From NCBI GenBank assembly GCA_945983015.1, contig CAMFSN010000007.1:1-29204 (forward strand): a DNA stretch of 29,204 bases. Direction: 5' to 3'. The translations under genes and the position numbers were made by a program. Positions 15,984 through 24,247 of the stretch are shown here, in pieces (the first letter of the stretch is position 1; every line of letters begins with the position of its first letter). Below the pieces are notes generated by a model. That model did not search any database, had not been told where the DNA came from, and saw only the letters and a list, made by a program, of their open reading frames with translations. Origin of the DNA: an uncultured Bacteroidales bacterium. Lineage in GTDB: Bacteria > Bacteroidota > Bacteroidia > Bacteroidales > UBA932.

Positions 15984-18191
15984 ATGGCTTTCACATCGGC
16001 AGACATTAGAAATACACTGAAGGATTTCTTTGGCTTTGACGCCTTTAAAGGGGAACAGGAAGAAGTCATCCATTCTCTTCTGGAAGGGAAGGATTGCTTC
16101 GTCCTTATGCCTACCGGCGGAGGTAAATCTCTCTGTTATCAGCTTCCAGCCCTGATGCTGGATGGGGTAGCGGTGGTGATTTCGCCGCTCATCGCCCTGA
16201 TGAAGAATCAGGTAGATGCCATCCGAGGCTTTGTCTCGGGGAATGAGAGTATAGCTCACTTCTTAAATTCCTCCTTGAACAAGGCTCAGATTGATGAGGT
16301 CAAGGCCGATCTGCTGAGCGCTAAGACTAAGATACTCTATGTGGCTCCCGAGTCTTTGACAAAGGCGGAAAACGTAGCCCTTTTAAGGCAGGTGAAAGTC
16401 TCTTTCTATGCTGTGGATGAGGCTCACTGTATCTCTGAGTGGGGACACGATTTTCGTCCCGAGTACCGGCGTATCAGACCTATTGTGGATGAGATTGGCA
16501 AGGCTCCGATCATAGCCCTGACTGCCACAGCCACTCCTAAGGTGCAGAGTGACATCCTTAAGAACCTGGGCATTCCAGATGCTTTGGTGTTCAAGTCTTC
16601 CTTCAATAGGCCAAATCTCTATTACGAGGTGAAGGATAAGGTGGATGCCGAAAAGGATATAATCAGATACATCCGTCTGCACCCGGGGACTTCAGGTATC
16701 ATCTACTGTCTGAGCAGGCGTAAGGTGGAGGAGATGGCTCAGTTCCTGCAGATAAACGGGATAAGGGCCCTGCCTTATCACGCAGGCTTGGATGCTAAGA
16801 CTCGCGCCGAGAATCAGGACCGCTTCCTTATGGAGGACGTGGATGTGATAGTGGCTACCATAGCCTTCGGAATGGGGATAGACAAGCCGGACATTCGTTT
16901 CGTGATACATTATGATATCCCAAAGAGCGTCGAGGGCTATTATCAGGAGACAGGAAGGGCTGGACGAGACGGGCTGCAGGGCGAATGTATAACTTATTAC
17001 AGTTATAAGGATATACAGAAGCTGGAGAAGTTTATGAAGGGGAAGCCTCTTGCCGAGCAGGACATTACCAGGCAACTGCTCGATGAGGTGGTTTCTTATG
17101 CGGAGTCGGGCCAATGTCGTCGCAAACTTCTCCTCGGTTATTTCGGGGAGGACTACCTTAAGGACAATTGCGGGATGTGTGACAACTGTCTGCATCCTCG
17201 GACCATATTTGACGGCAGGGCCGAAATGAAGCTTGTCATCCGTCTGGTTCTCTCCCTTAAGGAGCATTTTAAGATAGAGCATCTTGCGGCCATATTGGCA
17301 GGAAGCGAGACCGCTTTGGTGAAGAGCTATAATCACGATAAGAACAAGTACTTTGCGGCCGGAGCCACTCATACCGAGAAGTTTTGGGCTGCAGTGATGC
17401 ATCAGGGCCTGATCGCCCACCTTCTGGAAAAGGAGATTGAGACTTATGGCCTTATCTATGTCACTGACCTGGGGAGAATGTTCCTGGATGATCCTTGGCC
17501 TTTGAATATGGTGGAGGACAGGGAGTTTAGCGGAACAGGCGGGGGAGATGACGATGAGGAGGAAGCGGCTGTAAGCCTGGCTGCACTTCGTGGAGGCGGG
17601 GGAGACGAGCAATTGCTCGCCCTGCTTAAGGACTTGAGAAAAGATATGGCTCATAAACTCGGACTTCAGCCTTGGATATTGTTCCAAGACCCGGCCCTGG
17701 ACGATATGTCCATTATCTATCCTATTACCATAGAGGAACTTAAGAACTGTCAGGGGGTGGGAGAAGGAAAGGCTAAGAAATTCGGTAAGCCATTCGTGGA
17801 ACTTATAGCCAAGTATGTGGAGGAGAATGAGATAAGCCGACCTTCCGACTATGTGGTGAAGACTCCTGCGGGCTCGAATCGCAAGAGTAAGATTATATCT
17901 CAGATAGACAGGAGGATTTCTTTTGACGAGGTGGCTTCTGCTATGGATTTGAGTATGGAGGAACTCTATGAAGAGATAGAGAGTATAGTGTCTTCAGGTA
18001 CTAAGCTGAATCTGAATTATTATATAAATCAGGAGATTGAACCTGACGTGACGGAGGAGTTGATGGATTATTTCCGTAACGAGGCCAGCTCGGATTCTCT
18101 GGAGGAGGCCATATCTGCTTTGGGGAATGACTATACTGAGGATGAAATCCGGCTTGTGAGACTGAAATTCCTTTGCGAAGTTGCCTCATAA
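15984..18191 (+). CDS. recQ: ATP-dependent DNA helicase RecQ
   Basis: A 735-residue 3'-5' DNA helicase for recombination and repair of stalled forks. Motif I MPTGGGKSLCYQ (about 42-53), DEAH box VDEAHCISEWGHDFRP, TATATP (motif III), the SF2 motifs IAFGMGIDKPDIR and QETGRAGRDG are all present. The RQC zinc site is formed by CRRKLLLGYFGE...CGMCDNC (about 377-403). An HRDC domain lies at about 545-610. Between RQC and HRDC is an unusually Gly/Asp/Glu-rich spacer (GTGGGDDDEEEAAVS and GGGGDE). The last ~100 residues form an additional helical HTH_40-like region seen in many Bacteroidota RecQs. It is translated four bases after DUF1015. Confidence 0.97.
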   Translation: MAFTSADIRNTLKDFFGFDAFKGEQEEVIHSLLEGKDCFVLMPTGGGKSLCYQLPALMLDGVAVVISPLIALMKNQVDAIRGFVSGNESIAHFLNSSLNKAQIDEVKADLLSAKTKILYVAPESLTKAENVALLRQVKVSFYAVDEAHCISEWGHDFRPEYRRIRPIVDEIGKAPIIALTATATPKVQSDILKNLGIPDALVFKSSFNRPNLYYEVKDKVDAEKDIIRYIRLHPGTSGIIYCLSRRKVEEMAQFLQINGIRALPYHAGLDAKTRAENQDRFLMEDVDVIVATIAFGMGIDKPDIRFVIHYDIPKSVEGYYQETGRAGRDGLQGECITYYSYKDIQKLEKFMKGKPLAEQDITRQLLDEVVSYAESGQCRRKLLLGYFGEDYLKDNCGMCDNCLHPRTIFDGRAEMKLVIRLVLSLKEHFKIEHLAAILAGSETALVKSYNHDKNKYFAAGATHTEKFWAAVMHQGLIAHLLEKEIETYGLIYVTDLGRMFLDDPWPLNMVEDREFSGTGGGDDDEEEAAVSLAALRGGGGDEQLLALLKDLRKDMAHKLGLQPWILFQDPALDDMSIIYPITIEELKNCQGVGEGKAKKFGKPFVELIAKYVEENEISRPSDYVVKTPAGSNRKSKIISQIDRRISFDEVASAMDLSMEELYEEIESIVSSGTKLNLNYYINQEIEPDVTEELMDYFRNEASSDSLEEAISALGNDYTEDEIRLVRLKFLCEVAS

Positions 18192-18204
18192 TTGAGTATA
18201 TTTG
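18172..18204 (+). promoter_or_regulatory. Candidate promoter for dnaG
   Basis: A -33-like TTTG (18172-18175), 21 bases, then TATATTTG (18197-18204), an exact TAnnTTTG match, ending nine bases before the dnaG ATG. It is the best -33/-7 pair in the window and would give dnaG-metG independent expression within the long run of genes. Confidence 0.5.
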
Positions 18205-18213
18205 CAGCCCTAA

Positions 18214-20130
18214 ATGATTAGCAGAGACAGCATACAGAAGATTCAGGATAGCCTTAAGATAGAAGAGGTAATCTCTGACTTCGTGACCTTGAAGCGTCGC
18301 GGAGCCGGTTTTGTGGCTTGCTGTCCTTTCCATAACGAGAAGACTCCGTCCTTTCACGTGTCCCCATCGAAGGGTATTTTCAAGTGTTTCGGTTGCGGAA
18401 AGTCCGGTTCTGCGGTTTCTTTTGTAATGGAGCACGAGCACTGTTCCTATACCGAGGCTATGAAATATATAGCCAAGAAGTACCATATAGAGGTGGTGGA
18501 GGAGGAAGTCAGTGCCGAGGAACTGATGTCCCGACAGAAGAGGGAGTCCCTTTTGCTGGTTAATGAGTTTGCCCATAAGTTTTACATTGCTCAACTCTCT
18601 ACTGCCGAAGGCAGGACAGTGGCATTGGCCTATTATCACAAGCGTGGACTTGAGGATGAGACTATAGCCGCGGAAGGCCTGGGCTGGGCACCTTCGGGGA
18701 AAAGGGCTTTGACCGATGCGGCTGTGGCTGCCGGATACAAGGAGGAGTATCTGCTGGAGCTCGGACTTAGTGTGAGACGGGAGGATGGAGCAGTGGTGGA
18801 CCGTTTCAGGGAGAGGGTGATGTTCCCTATCTATTCGCTTTCGGGTCGTGTCATAGCTTTTTCCGGTAGAACCTTAAAGTCGGATAATCCTGCCAAGTAT
18901 GTCAATTCTCCGGAATCTGAACTCTATGTGAAGAGCCGCAGCCTGCTGGGAATCTATCAGGCGAAGACGGATATCTCCAGGAATGACAAGTGTTATCTGG
19001 TTGAGGGTAACATAGATGTGATTACCTTGCATCAGTTGGGTATCAAAAATGTGGTGGCTTCCTGCGGAACTTCCCTTACAGTGGAGCAGATCAGGCTGAT
19101 ACGTAAGTTTTCTTCGAATCTGACCATTATGTACGACGGGGATAATGCCGGAATAAAGGCGGCGCTTCGTGGAACGGATATGGTGCTGGAGGAGGGGATG
19201 AACGTGAGGATAGTTCTGCTTCCTCCAGGCGAGGACCCTGACAGCTATGGCAGGACTCACAGCTTGGCGGAGTTTGAGTCGTATATTACTGAACACGAGC
19301 AGGATTTTGTCAGCTTCAAGTCTGAGATTCTGCTTAAGTCTGCCGGCTCGGACCCCTTGAAAAGGGCGGAGGTGATCAATGAGGTCGCGGATACGATTTC
19401 CAAACTTCCGGATCCGGTGACAAGGGCGGTGTACGTGCGGGAAGTGGCGGAGAAGTTTGGCATAGAGGAGAACATTATTTTTAATCGCATTGGCCGCAGA
19501 CAGAAGGCCGTGCAGAATAAGCAGCAGGCGGAAAGGGCCATTGAAGCAAAGCCGGAACTTGCGAAGGCTGGCTATAAGCCTGAGAATGAGATATTGGCCC
19601 CGACAGAGGCTGAACTGCTTAATTTTCTGCTGCGTTATGGTTCTAAGGTCCTGAACTTTCCCTATGGCTCTCAATTTTATGAGGAGAGTGGGATTTCCGT
19701 GGCGGATTTTATAGTGAATGCCTTGGAAGAGGATGGATATGTGATGGCGAACAGTAGGTATGAGTCCATCTGCTCTGCCTTTAAGACTATGTATTACGAC
19801 CAGGGTCTGGATTGTGAGATGATAGTGCGGAAATTATTGGATGGGGAGGACAGGGTGATTGCCTCTATCGTGGCTGATTTGGTGATTGACCGCTATGAGA
19901 TTACCTCGGATAAGATGAAGAGTGCTCTTACCGCGGAGTCGTCCTGGCTTGCCAACTACGTGCCTCAAAGTCTTTTGAATCTGGCGGAGAAGAGACTTGA
20001 GAGTAGGGTGGCGGAATTGAAAAAAGAGATATTGACTGTGCAGGATAGGGAGAGGCAGGTGGAGATTCTGAAGGAAATAACTCAGAATCAAAATAGTATA
20101 AAGAAGATTAAGGAGAAAAAAATTAACTGA
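18214..20130 (+). CDS. dnaG: DNA primase
   Basis: A 638-residue primase that lays RNA primers at the replication fork. The N-terminal CHC2 zinc-binding domain has Cys37, His40, Cys58 and Cys61 (CPFH...CFGC). The catalytic Toprim region follows with VEGNIDVITLHQLGI (the conserved Glu) and the DGDNAG acidic motif (about 309-314), then DPDSYGR. The C-terminal region (about 440-638) is less conserved and corresponds to the helicase-interaction domain that contacts DnaB. Length is normal for the phylum. It starts 22 bases after recQ and ends one base before metG. Confidence 0.97.
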   Translation: MISRDSIQKIQDSLKIEEVISDFVTLKRRGAGFVACCPFHNEKTPSFHVSPSKGIFKCFGCGKSGSAVSFVMEHEHCSYTEAMKYIAKKYHIEVVEEEVSAEELMSRQKRESLLLVNEFAHKFYIAQLSTAEGRTVALAYYHKRGLEDETIAAEGLGWAPSGKRALTDAAVAAGYKEEYLLELGLSVRREDGAVVDRFRERVMFPIYSLSGRVIAFSGRTLKSDNPAKYVNSPESELYVKSRSLLGIYQAKTDISRNDKCYLVEGNIDVITLHQLGIKNVVASCGTSLTVEQIRLIRKFSSNLTIMYDGDNAGIKAALRGTDMVLEEGMNVRIVLLPPGEDPDSYGRTHSLAEFESYITEHEQDFVSFKSEILLKSAGSDPLKRAEVINEVADTISKLPDPVTRAVYVREVAEKFGIEENIIFNRIGRRQKAVQNKQQAERAIEAKPELAKAGYKPENEILAPTEAELLNFLLRYGSKVLNFPYGSQFYEESGISVADFIVNALEEDGYVMANSRYESICSAFKTMYYDQGLDCEMIVRKLLDGEDRVIASIVADLVIDRYEITSDKMKSALTAESSWLANYVPQSLLNLAEKRLESRVAELKKEILTVQDRERQVEILKEITQNQNSIKKIKEKKIN

Positions 20131-20131
20131 T

Positions 20132-22186
20132 ATGGAAAATAAATTTAAGAGAACGCTTGTGACTTGCGCCCTTCCTTATGCCAATGGACCGGTGCATATC
20201 GGACATTTGGCAGGGGTATATGTGCCGGCTGATATCTATGTGCGTTTCCTCAGGATGCGAGGGGAAGAGGTCCTGTATGTCTGTGGAAGCGACGAGCACG
20301 GAGTGCCTATCACCATTCAGGCTAAAAAGCGCGGCTGTTCTCCTCAGGAGGTCGTGGATGAATATCATCATATCATAGACGAGTCCTTTAAGGGTTTCGG
20401 AATCAATTTCGATATCTATGGAAGGACCAGCTCTAAGGTTCACGCTGAGAATGCCTCGGCATTTTTTAAGAAACTGCTCGACGATGGGAAGTTTATCACC
20501 AAGGAAAGCGAGCAGTATTACGATCCTGAGGCCAAGTGTTTTCTGGCTGACCGCTACATCGTGGGAACCTGCCCTAAGTGCGGAGCCGAAGGGGCTTATG
20601 GCGACCAGTGCGAGAAGTGCGGCAGCACCCTTTCTCCGGAGGAATTGATAAATCCAAAGTCTAAACTCAGCGGCGCTGAACCTATAAAAAAGAAGACTAC
20701 CCACTGGTATCTGCCTTTGCAGGATTACGAGCAGTGGCTTAGAGAATGGATTTTGGAAGGACATAAGGAATGGAGACCTAATGTCTATGGGCAGGTGAAG
20801 AGTTGGTTGGACGGTGGGCTTCAGCCTCGTGCTGTGACCAGGGACCTGGACTGGGGTATTCCTGTGCCTGTGGAGGGGGCGGAAGGCAAGGTGCTCTACG
20901 TTTGGTTCGATGCTCCTATAGGCTACATTTCGAATACCATGGAATTGCTCCCAGAGGATTGGGAGAAGTGGTGGAAGAGCGAGGAAACTAAGCTGGTTCA
21001 CTTCATAGGAAAGGATAATATAGTTTTCCACTGTATAGTGTTCCCCGCTATGTTGAAGGCCTATGGAGATGGATTCATTCTTCCTGACAATGTTCCGGCT
21101 AATGAATTCCTGAATCTCGAGGGGGAGAAGATTTCCACTTCCCGTGGTTGGGCTGTCTGGGCTCACGAGTACCTTCAGGATTTCCCTGGCAAACAGGATG
21201 TTCTGCGTTATGTCCTGACTGCCAATGCCCCTGAAACCAAGGATAATGATTTTAGCTGGAAGGATTTTCAGGCTCGTAACAACAGCGAGCTGGTGGCTAT
21301 CTTCGGGAACTTTGTAAATAGGGCTATGGTCTTGACTCATAAGTATTTCGCCGGAGTGGTTCCGCCTCTTGGAGAACTTCAGGACATAGACAGGGAGGCT
21401 ATTGGCCAACTTCCTCAGCTGAAGGAATCCATAGAGCAGAATATCAGGGCTTACAAGTTCAGGGAGGCTCTTAAGGATGCGATGAACATAGCCCGTATAG
21501 GTAACAAGTATATCTCTGACACTGAACCGTGGAAGGTGGCTAAGACTGATATGGACAGGGCGGCTAGCATCCTGAATGTATGTCTTCAGATTTGTGCCGC
21601 TCTTTCCACTGTCTTTGAACCATTTACTCCTTTTGCCGCCCAGCGTCTGAGGCAGATGCTGGATTGTACTCTGGATTGGGATAAGATTGGAAGTTTGGAG
21701 GCATTGGCAGAGGGACATCAGTTGAGGCCTGCCGAGTTGCTCTTTGAGAAGATTGAGGACGCTCAGATAGATGCCCAGCTTGCCCGCCTTGATTCTATCC
21801 GCAAGGCCAGGGAGGAAGAAGCCGCACGTCAGGCCGCTTCAGTGGTAGCTCCTCAGAAAGAGGAGGTGAGCTTCGAGGATTTTGAGGCTATGGATATCAG
21901 GACAGCCACTGTCCTGGAGGCTGAAAGAGTGCCTAAGACGGATAAACTCCTGAAACTCACTATAGATACAGGCATAGACCACAGAGTAATAGTGTCAGGT
22001 ATAGCCCAGTACTATAGCCCTGAGGATATGGTAGGAAAGCAGATTTGTATTCTGGCTAACCTGGCCCCTCGTACTATCCGTGGCATTGAGTCCAAGGGAA
22101 TGATACTGATGGCCCGTCAAGCAGACGGTAAGATGCGTTTCATTACGCCGTCTGAAGTTCTCTCAAATGGCGCTCAGGTAGGCTAA
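20132..22186 (+). CDS. metG: Methionyl-tRNA synthetase
   Basis: A 684-residue class I aminoacyl-tRNA synthetase that charges tRNA-Met with methionine. Residues PYANGPVHIGHLAG (15-28) contain the HIGH motif; the KMSKS motif reads KISTSR (about 333-338), a known variant form. The connective-peptide zinc knuckle is CPKC...CEKC (about 147-165). The anticodon-binding helical domain covers about 395-560, and a C-terminal tRNA-binding OB-fold domain (about 580-684, DIRTATVLEAERVPKTDKLL) is fused as in E. coli-type MetG. No riboswitch or T-box lies upstream, since only one base separates it from dnaG. Its last 44 bases overlap the convergent acyltransferase-like gene. Confidence 0.97.
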   Translation: MENKFKRTLVTCALPYANGPVHIGHLAGVYVPADIYVRFLRMRGEEVLYVCGSDEHGVPITIQAKKRGCSPQEVVDEYHHIIDESFKGFGINFDIYGRTSSKVHAENASAFFKKLLDDGKFITKESEQYYDPEAKCFLADRYIVGTCPKCGAEGAYGDQCEKCGSTLSPEELINPKSKLSGAEPIKKKTTHWYLPLQDYEQWLREWILEGHKEWRPNVYGQVKSWLDGGLQPRAVTRDLDWGIPVPVEGAEGKVLYVWFDAPIGYISNTMELLPEDWEKWWKSEETKLVHFIGKDNIVFHCIVFPAMLKAYGDGFILPDNVPANEFLNLEGEKISTSRGWAVWAHEYLQDFPGKQDVLRYVLTANAPETKDNDFSWKDFQARNNSELVAIFGNFVNRAMVLTHKYFAGVVPPLGELQDIDREAIGQLPQLKESIEQNIRAYKFREALKDAMNIARIGNKYISDTEPWKVAKTDMDRAASILNVCLQICAALSTVFEPFTPFAAQRLRQMLDCTLDWDKIGSLEALAEGHQLRPAELLFEKIEDAQIDAQLARLDSIRKAREEEAARQAASVVAPQKEEVSFEDFEAMDIRTATVLEAERVPKTDKLLKLTIDTGIDHRVIVSGIAQYYSPEDMVGKQICILANLAPRTIRGIESKGMILMARQADGKMRFITPSEVLSNGAQVG

Positions 22187-23432
22187 GGGGGCTGATGCCT
22201 AGCTCGTGTAACTGCTCGCAGAAATAGCTTTCAAAATCAGATTCATAGATATTCCTGGTGAAATTCAGGAATATCTTTCCGTTGATGCCTACTGCGGCGG
22301 CAGCTCCGCTGGTGCCTCTCTGGCGACCCAGGATGAAATCCATCTCCTCAACATAAGGGCTGATGGCCTCCGGAAGTTTGATGTAACCCAGGTTCGATAG
22401 GGTCTGGGAACAGAATCTATCCCCTTTGATGCGGCAGATAAGGTCGATGATAGGTCTCTTGAGGGCAAGAGGAATCATAGACACTGCAAAATTATTCTCC
22501 AGAGCCACGTTAGCGGCCACTTTTTTCTCCAGTTCTATAGGTTGAGCCATATATTTCTTCTGAGCTATAACCTGAGAGAGAATCTCCTCGAAACTGAAGC
22601 TGCCGTTATTGACATTAACGCCCAGATTCACGTAAGATGAAAAGTTCCTCAGTGTCTTTCCTGGGAAAAGAGCCCTTAAATCCACAGGTACACTAACTTT
22701 CAGCCCTGTCTTCTTATTCTTTCTGCGGTCGTGGACATAGACTTGCTGCAGCGCGCTGACCATAGCGGCGGTAAGCAGCTCCGTCACTGTGCACTTGTAC
22801 TCTGCACATACTTTCTTAGTCTGCGCCCCATCCAAAACAATGCGTTCCCTGTTCAGCTCCGCGAAATGAATCTTCTTTCCCGGGATATGGTATGCCAATT
22901 CATTTTTCTCCAGCGCTCCCTTTTTGCCTGCAAAGTATGCGAAGCAGTCGTCCGTCTCCTTGCTGTGTGAGCGATCAAAAGGATTCAGTACGACATCATT
23001 ATAAGCGATATCCTTCAATTGGTATCTCATTCTTAGGTACTCGGCCGTAAGAGTCAGCAAAAATGTCTCTCCTCCTCTGCCATCGGCCAGTGCGTGAAAT
23101 ACGTCTAAGACTATACGGTTGTCCTCAGCGCTTACTTTAAAAAGAAAGCCCCCGTGGAACTTGAAACCCCTCTTGTCCTGATTTGGGGTGTATTTGCTGA
23201 GGGTGGGAGTTTTGTCAAGCTTTCTCAAATACCACCAGAATGCCCCGTTTCTAAGAGTGTACGCAAAGAGAGGTATTCTTTCAATGGTGGTATTGAGAGC
23301 TTGTTGGAGTATGTTAAGGTTTACAGCCTCGCTAAGGCTAACGCTCATTCTGAAGATGGAGGCATAGCGCTTGGTAAGGGCTGCGGGATATATGTTAGAG
23401 GCATTGTCGAGCCTCATTTTTCTTGGTGCCAT
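22143..23432 (-). CDS. Condensation/alcohol-acetyltransferase-like protein
   Basis: A 429-residue protein of the CoA-dependent acyltransferase/NRPS condensation-like fold. The signature is FHALADG (112-118): the catalytic His113 and the structural Asp117-Gly118 of HHxxxDG are present, while the first His is Phe. The N-terminal segment with NTTIERIPLFAYTLR and the second-half segment VSVPVDLRALFPG-x-TLRNFSSY are typical of alcohol acetyltransferase/PapA-like members, where the latter precedes the channel-floor loop. Substrates are unknown: it could acylate an alcohol, a lipid or an aminoglycoside-like product. It is not in an NRPS or PKS cluster. It stands alone, with its own -7 box, and its 3' end overlaps metG on the opposite strand by 44 bases. 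Confidence 0.82.
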   Translation of the reverse strand: MAPRKMRLDNASNIYPAALTKRYASIFRMSVSLSEAVNLNILQQALNTTIERIPLFAYTLRNGAFWWYLRKLDKTPTLSKYTPNQDKRGFKFHGGFLFKVSAEDNRIVLDVFHALADGRGGETFLLTLTAEYLRMRYQLKDIAYNDVVLNPFDRSHSKETDDCFAYFAGKKGALEKNELAYHIPGKKIHFAELNRERIVLDGAQTKKVCAEYKCTVTELLTAAMVSALQQVYVHDRRKNKKTGLKVSVPVDLRALFPGKTLRNFSSYVNLGVNVNNGSFSFEEILSQVIAQKKYMAQPIELEKKVAANVALENNFAVSMIPLALKRPIIDLICRIKGDRFCSQTLSNLGYIKLPEAISPYVEEMDFILGRQRGTSGAAAAVGINGKIFLNFTRNIYESDFESYFCEQLHELGISPLSLPERHLRELQTA

Positions 23433-23456
23433 TTTTAAATTGTTTTAATAACGCTG

Positions 23457-23464
23457 CAAAAATA
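23457..23464 (-). promoter_or_regulatory. -7 box for the acyltransferase-like gene
   Basis: Minus-strand TATTTTTG is an exact TAnnTTTG match ending 24 bases before the ATG at 23432. No -33 TTTG is visible at the usual spacing. Confidence 0.45.
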
Positions 23465-23552
23465 CAGCGACCACTTCTTTCCAGGAAGAAATAGTCGCCA
23501 GTAATCATATTATGTGATAAAATGGCTTATTTGGGGATTAAAAGCGCATATT

Positions 23553-23587
23553 TGTGACGAAAAAACAGTATTTTTATTTTCGTCACA
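23553..23587. repeat. 11-bp perfect inverted repeat between two minus-strand genes
   Basis: TGTGACGAAAA and TTTTCGTCACA are exact reverse complements around a 13-base AT-rich centre. The repeat starts 18 bases beyond the O-methyltransferase stop and lies about 90 bases upstream of the acyltransferase -7 box. As RNA it would form a stem but no U-tract follows on either strand, so it may be a terminator-like hairpin for the upstream operon or a protein-binding operator. The remaining 23433-23605 gap shows nothing else besides the -7 box. Confidence 0.6.
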
Positions 23588-23605
23588 CTCCTTTCGGGGA
23601 TAAAA

Positions 23606-24247
23606 TCAGAGTTTTCGAATGATGCTCAGGCCGTCTCTAAGGGGTAAAATAAGCTGCTCTACTTCCGGATCGGCGGCCACAAAGTCATTAAACTCTATAA
23701 GTCCTCTTGTCTGTTTGTCTGAAGTTTCAGGACTGTCATAGACCTTGCCTCCCAGCATAGTGTCGTCGGCCAGAATCACTCCTCCCTTTCTAAGGAGTCT
23801 TTTTGCAGCTTTGTAGTAGTTCAGGTATTCCCTTTTGTTAGCATCTATATATATAAGGTCATATTTCCTTCCCTCATTGAGGAAAAGCTCCATAATCTCA
23901 AGCGCATCTCCCAGGTGCAATTCCGTCTTGTCTTGGACTCCAGCCCTGCTCCATCCTTCCCTGATCAGGTCTTCCAACTCGTCGTTAATCTCCAGGCTAT
24001 CCACCTTTCCCCCAGCTTCCAAGCCCATAGCCAGCCATATACTGGAATAGCCGGTAAAACAGCCTATCTCCAGGATATTCCTAGCTTGAAGCATCTGGGC
24101 TATAAGCTTGAGCAGCTCCCCTTGAATCTGACCGGAAAGCATCCTCGGGTAGTTTGTCCTGAGATTGGTCTGTTTGACCAACCACTTAAGGGCTTCGCTT
24201 TCTTCAGAGCTGTGTTCTCTGATATATTTCTCCTGTGCACTTTCCAT
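23606..24247 (-). CDS. SAM-dependent O-methyltransferase (caffeoyl-CoA OMT family)
   Basis: A 213-residue class I methyltransferase of the O-methyltransferase family 3 (YrrM/CCoAOMT-like). The SAM-binding motif is ILEIGCFTGYSSIWLA (about 58-73), acidic VDSLEIND follows, the metal/substrate segment is YIDANKREY (about 133-141), and LADDTMLGGKVYD carries the conserved Asp pair and the Asn-equivalent position. Such enzymes methylate catechol-like hydroxyls with a divalent cation, but bacterial members have varied or unknown substrates. The ATG shares one base with the M16 peptidase stop (TAATG), so translation is coupled; it is the last gene of a three-gene operon. N-terminal residues before about 40 are charged and helical. 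Confidence 0.92.
   Translation of the reverse strand: MESAQEKYIREHSSEESEALKWLVKQTNLRTNYPRMLSGQIQGELLKLIAQMLQARNILEIGCFTGYSSIWLAMGLEAGGKVDSLEINDELEDLIREGWSRAGVQDKTELHLGDALEIMELFLNEGRKYDLIYIDANKREYLNYYKAAKRLLRKGGVILADDTMLGGKVYDSPETSDKQTRGLIEFNDFVAADPEVEQLILPLRDGLSIIRKL

Noticed and set aside
20123..21718. A 531-codon open frame on the minus strand opposite metG
   Set aside because: It lies wholly over a confident metG CDS, has no recognised motif or promoter box, and its composition (rich in Leu, His, Ser and Arg) is what the complement of metG codons gives.
22180..22206. Weak inverted repeat TAGGC...GCCTA around the metG stop codon
   Set aside because: Only five base pairs with a long loop and a bulge; it is too weak to call a terminator.
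23553..23587. The palindrome as a CRP site (TGTGA...TCACA)
   Set aside because: The half-sites are much further apart than the six bases of a CRP site, and Bacteroidota do not use the E. coli CRP arrangement.
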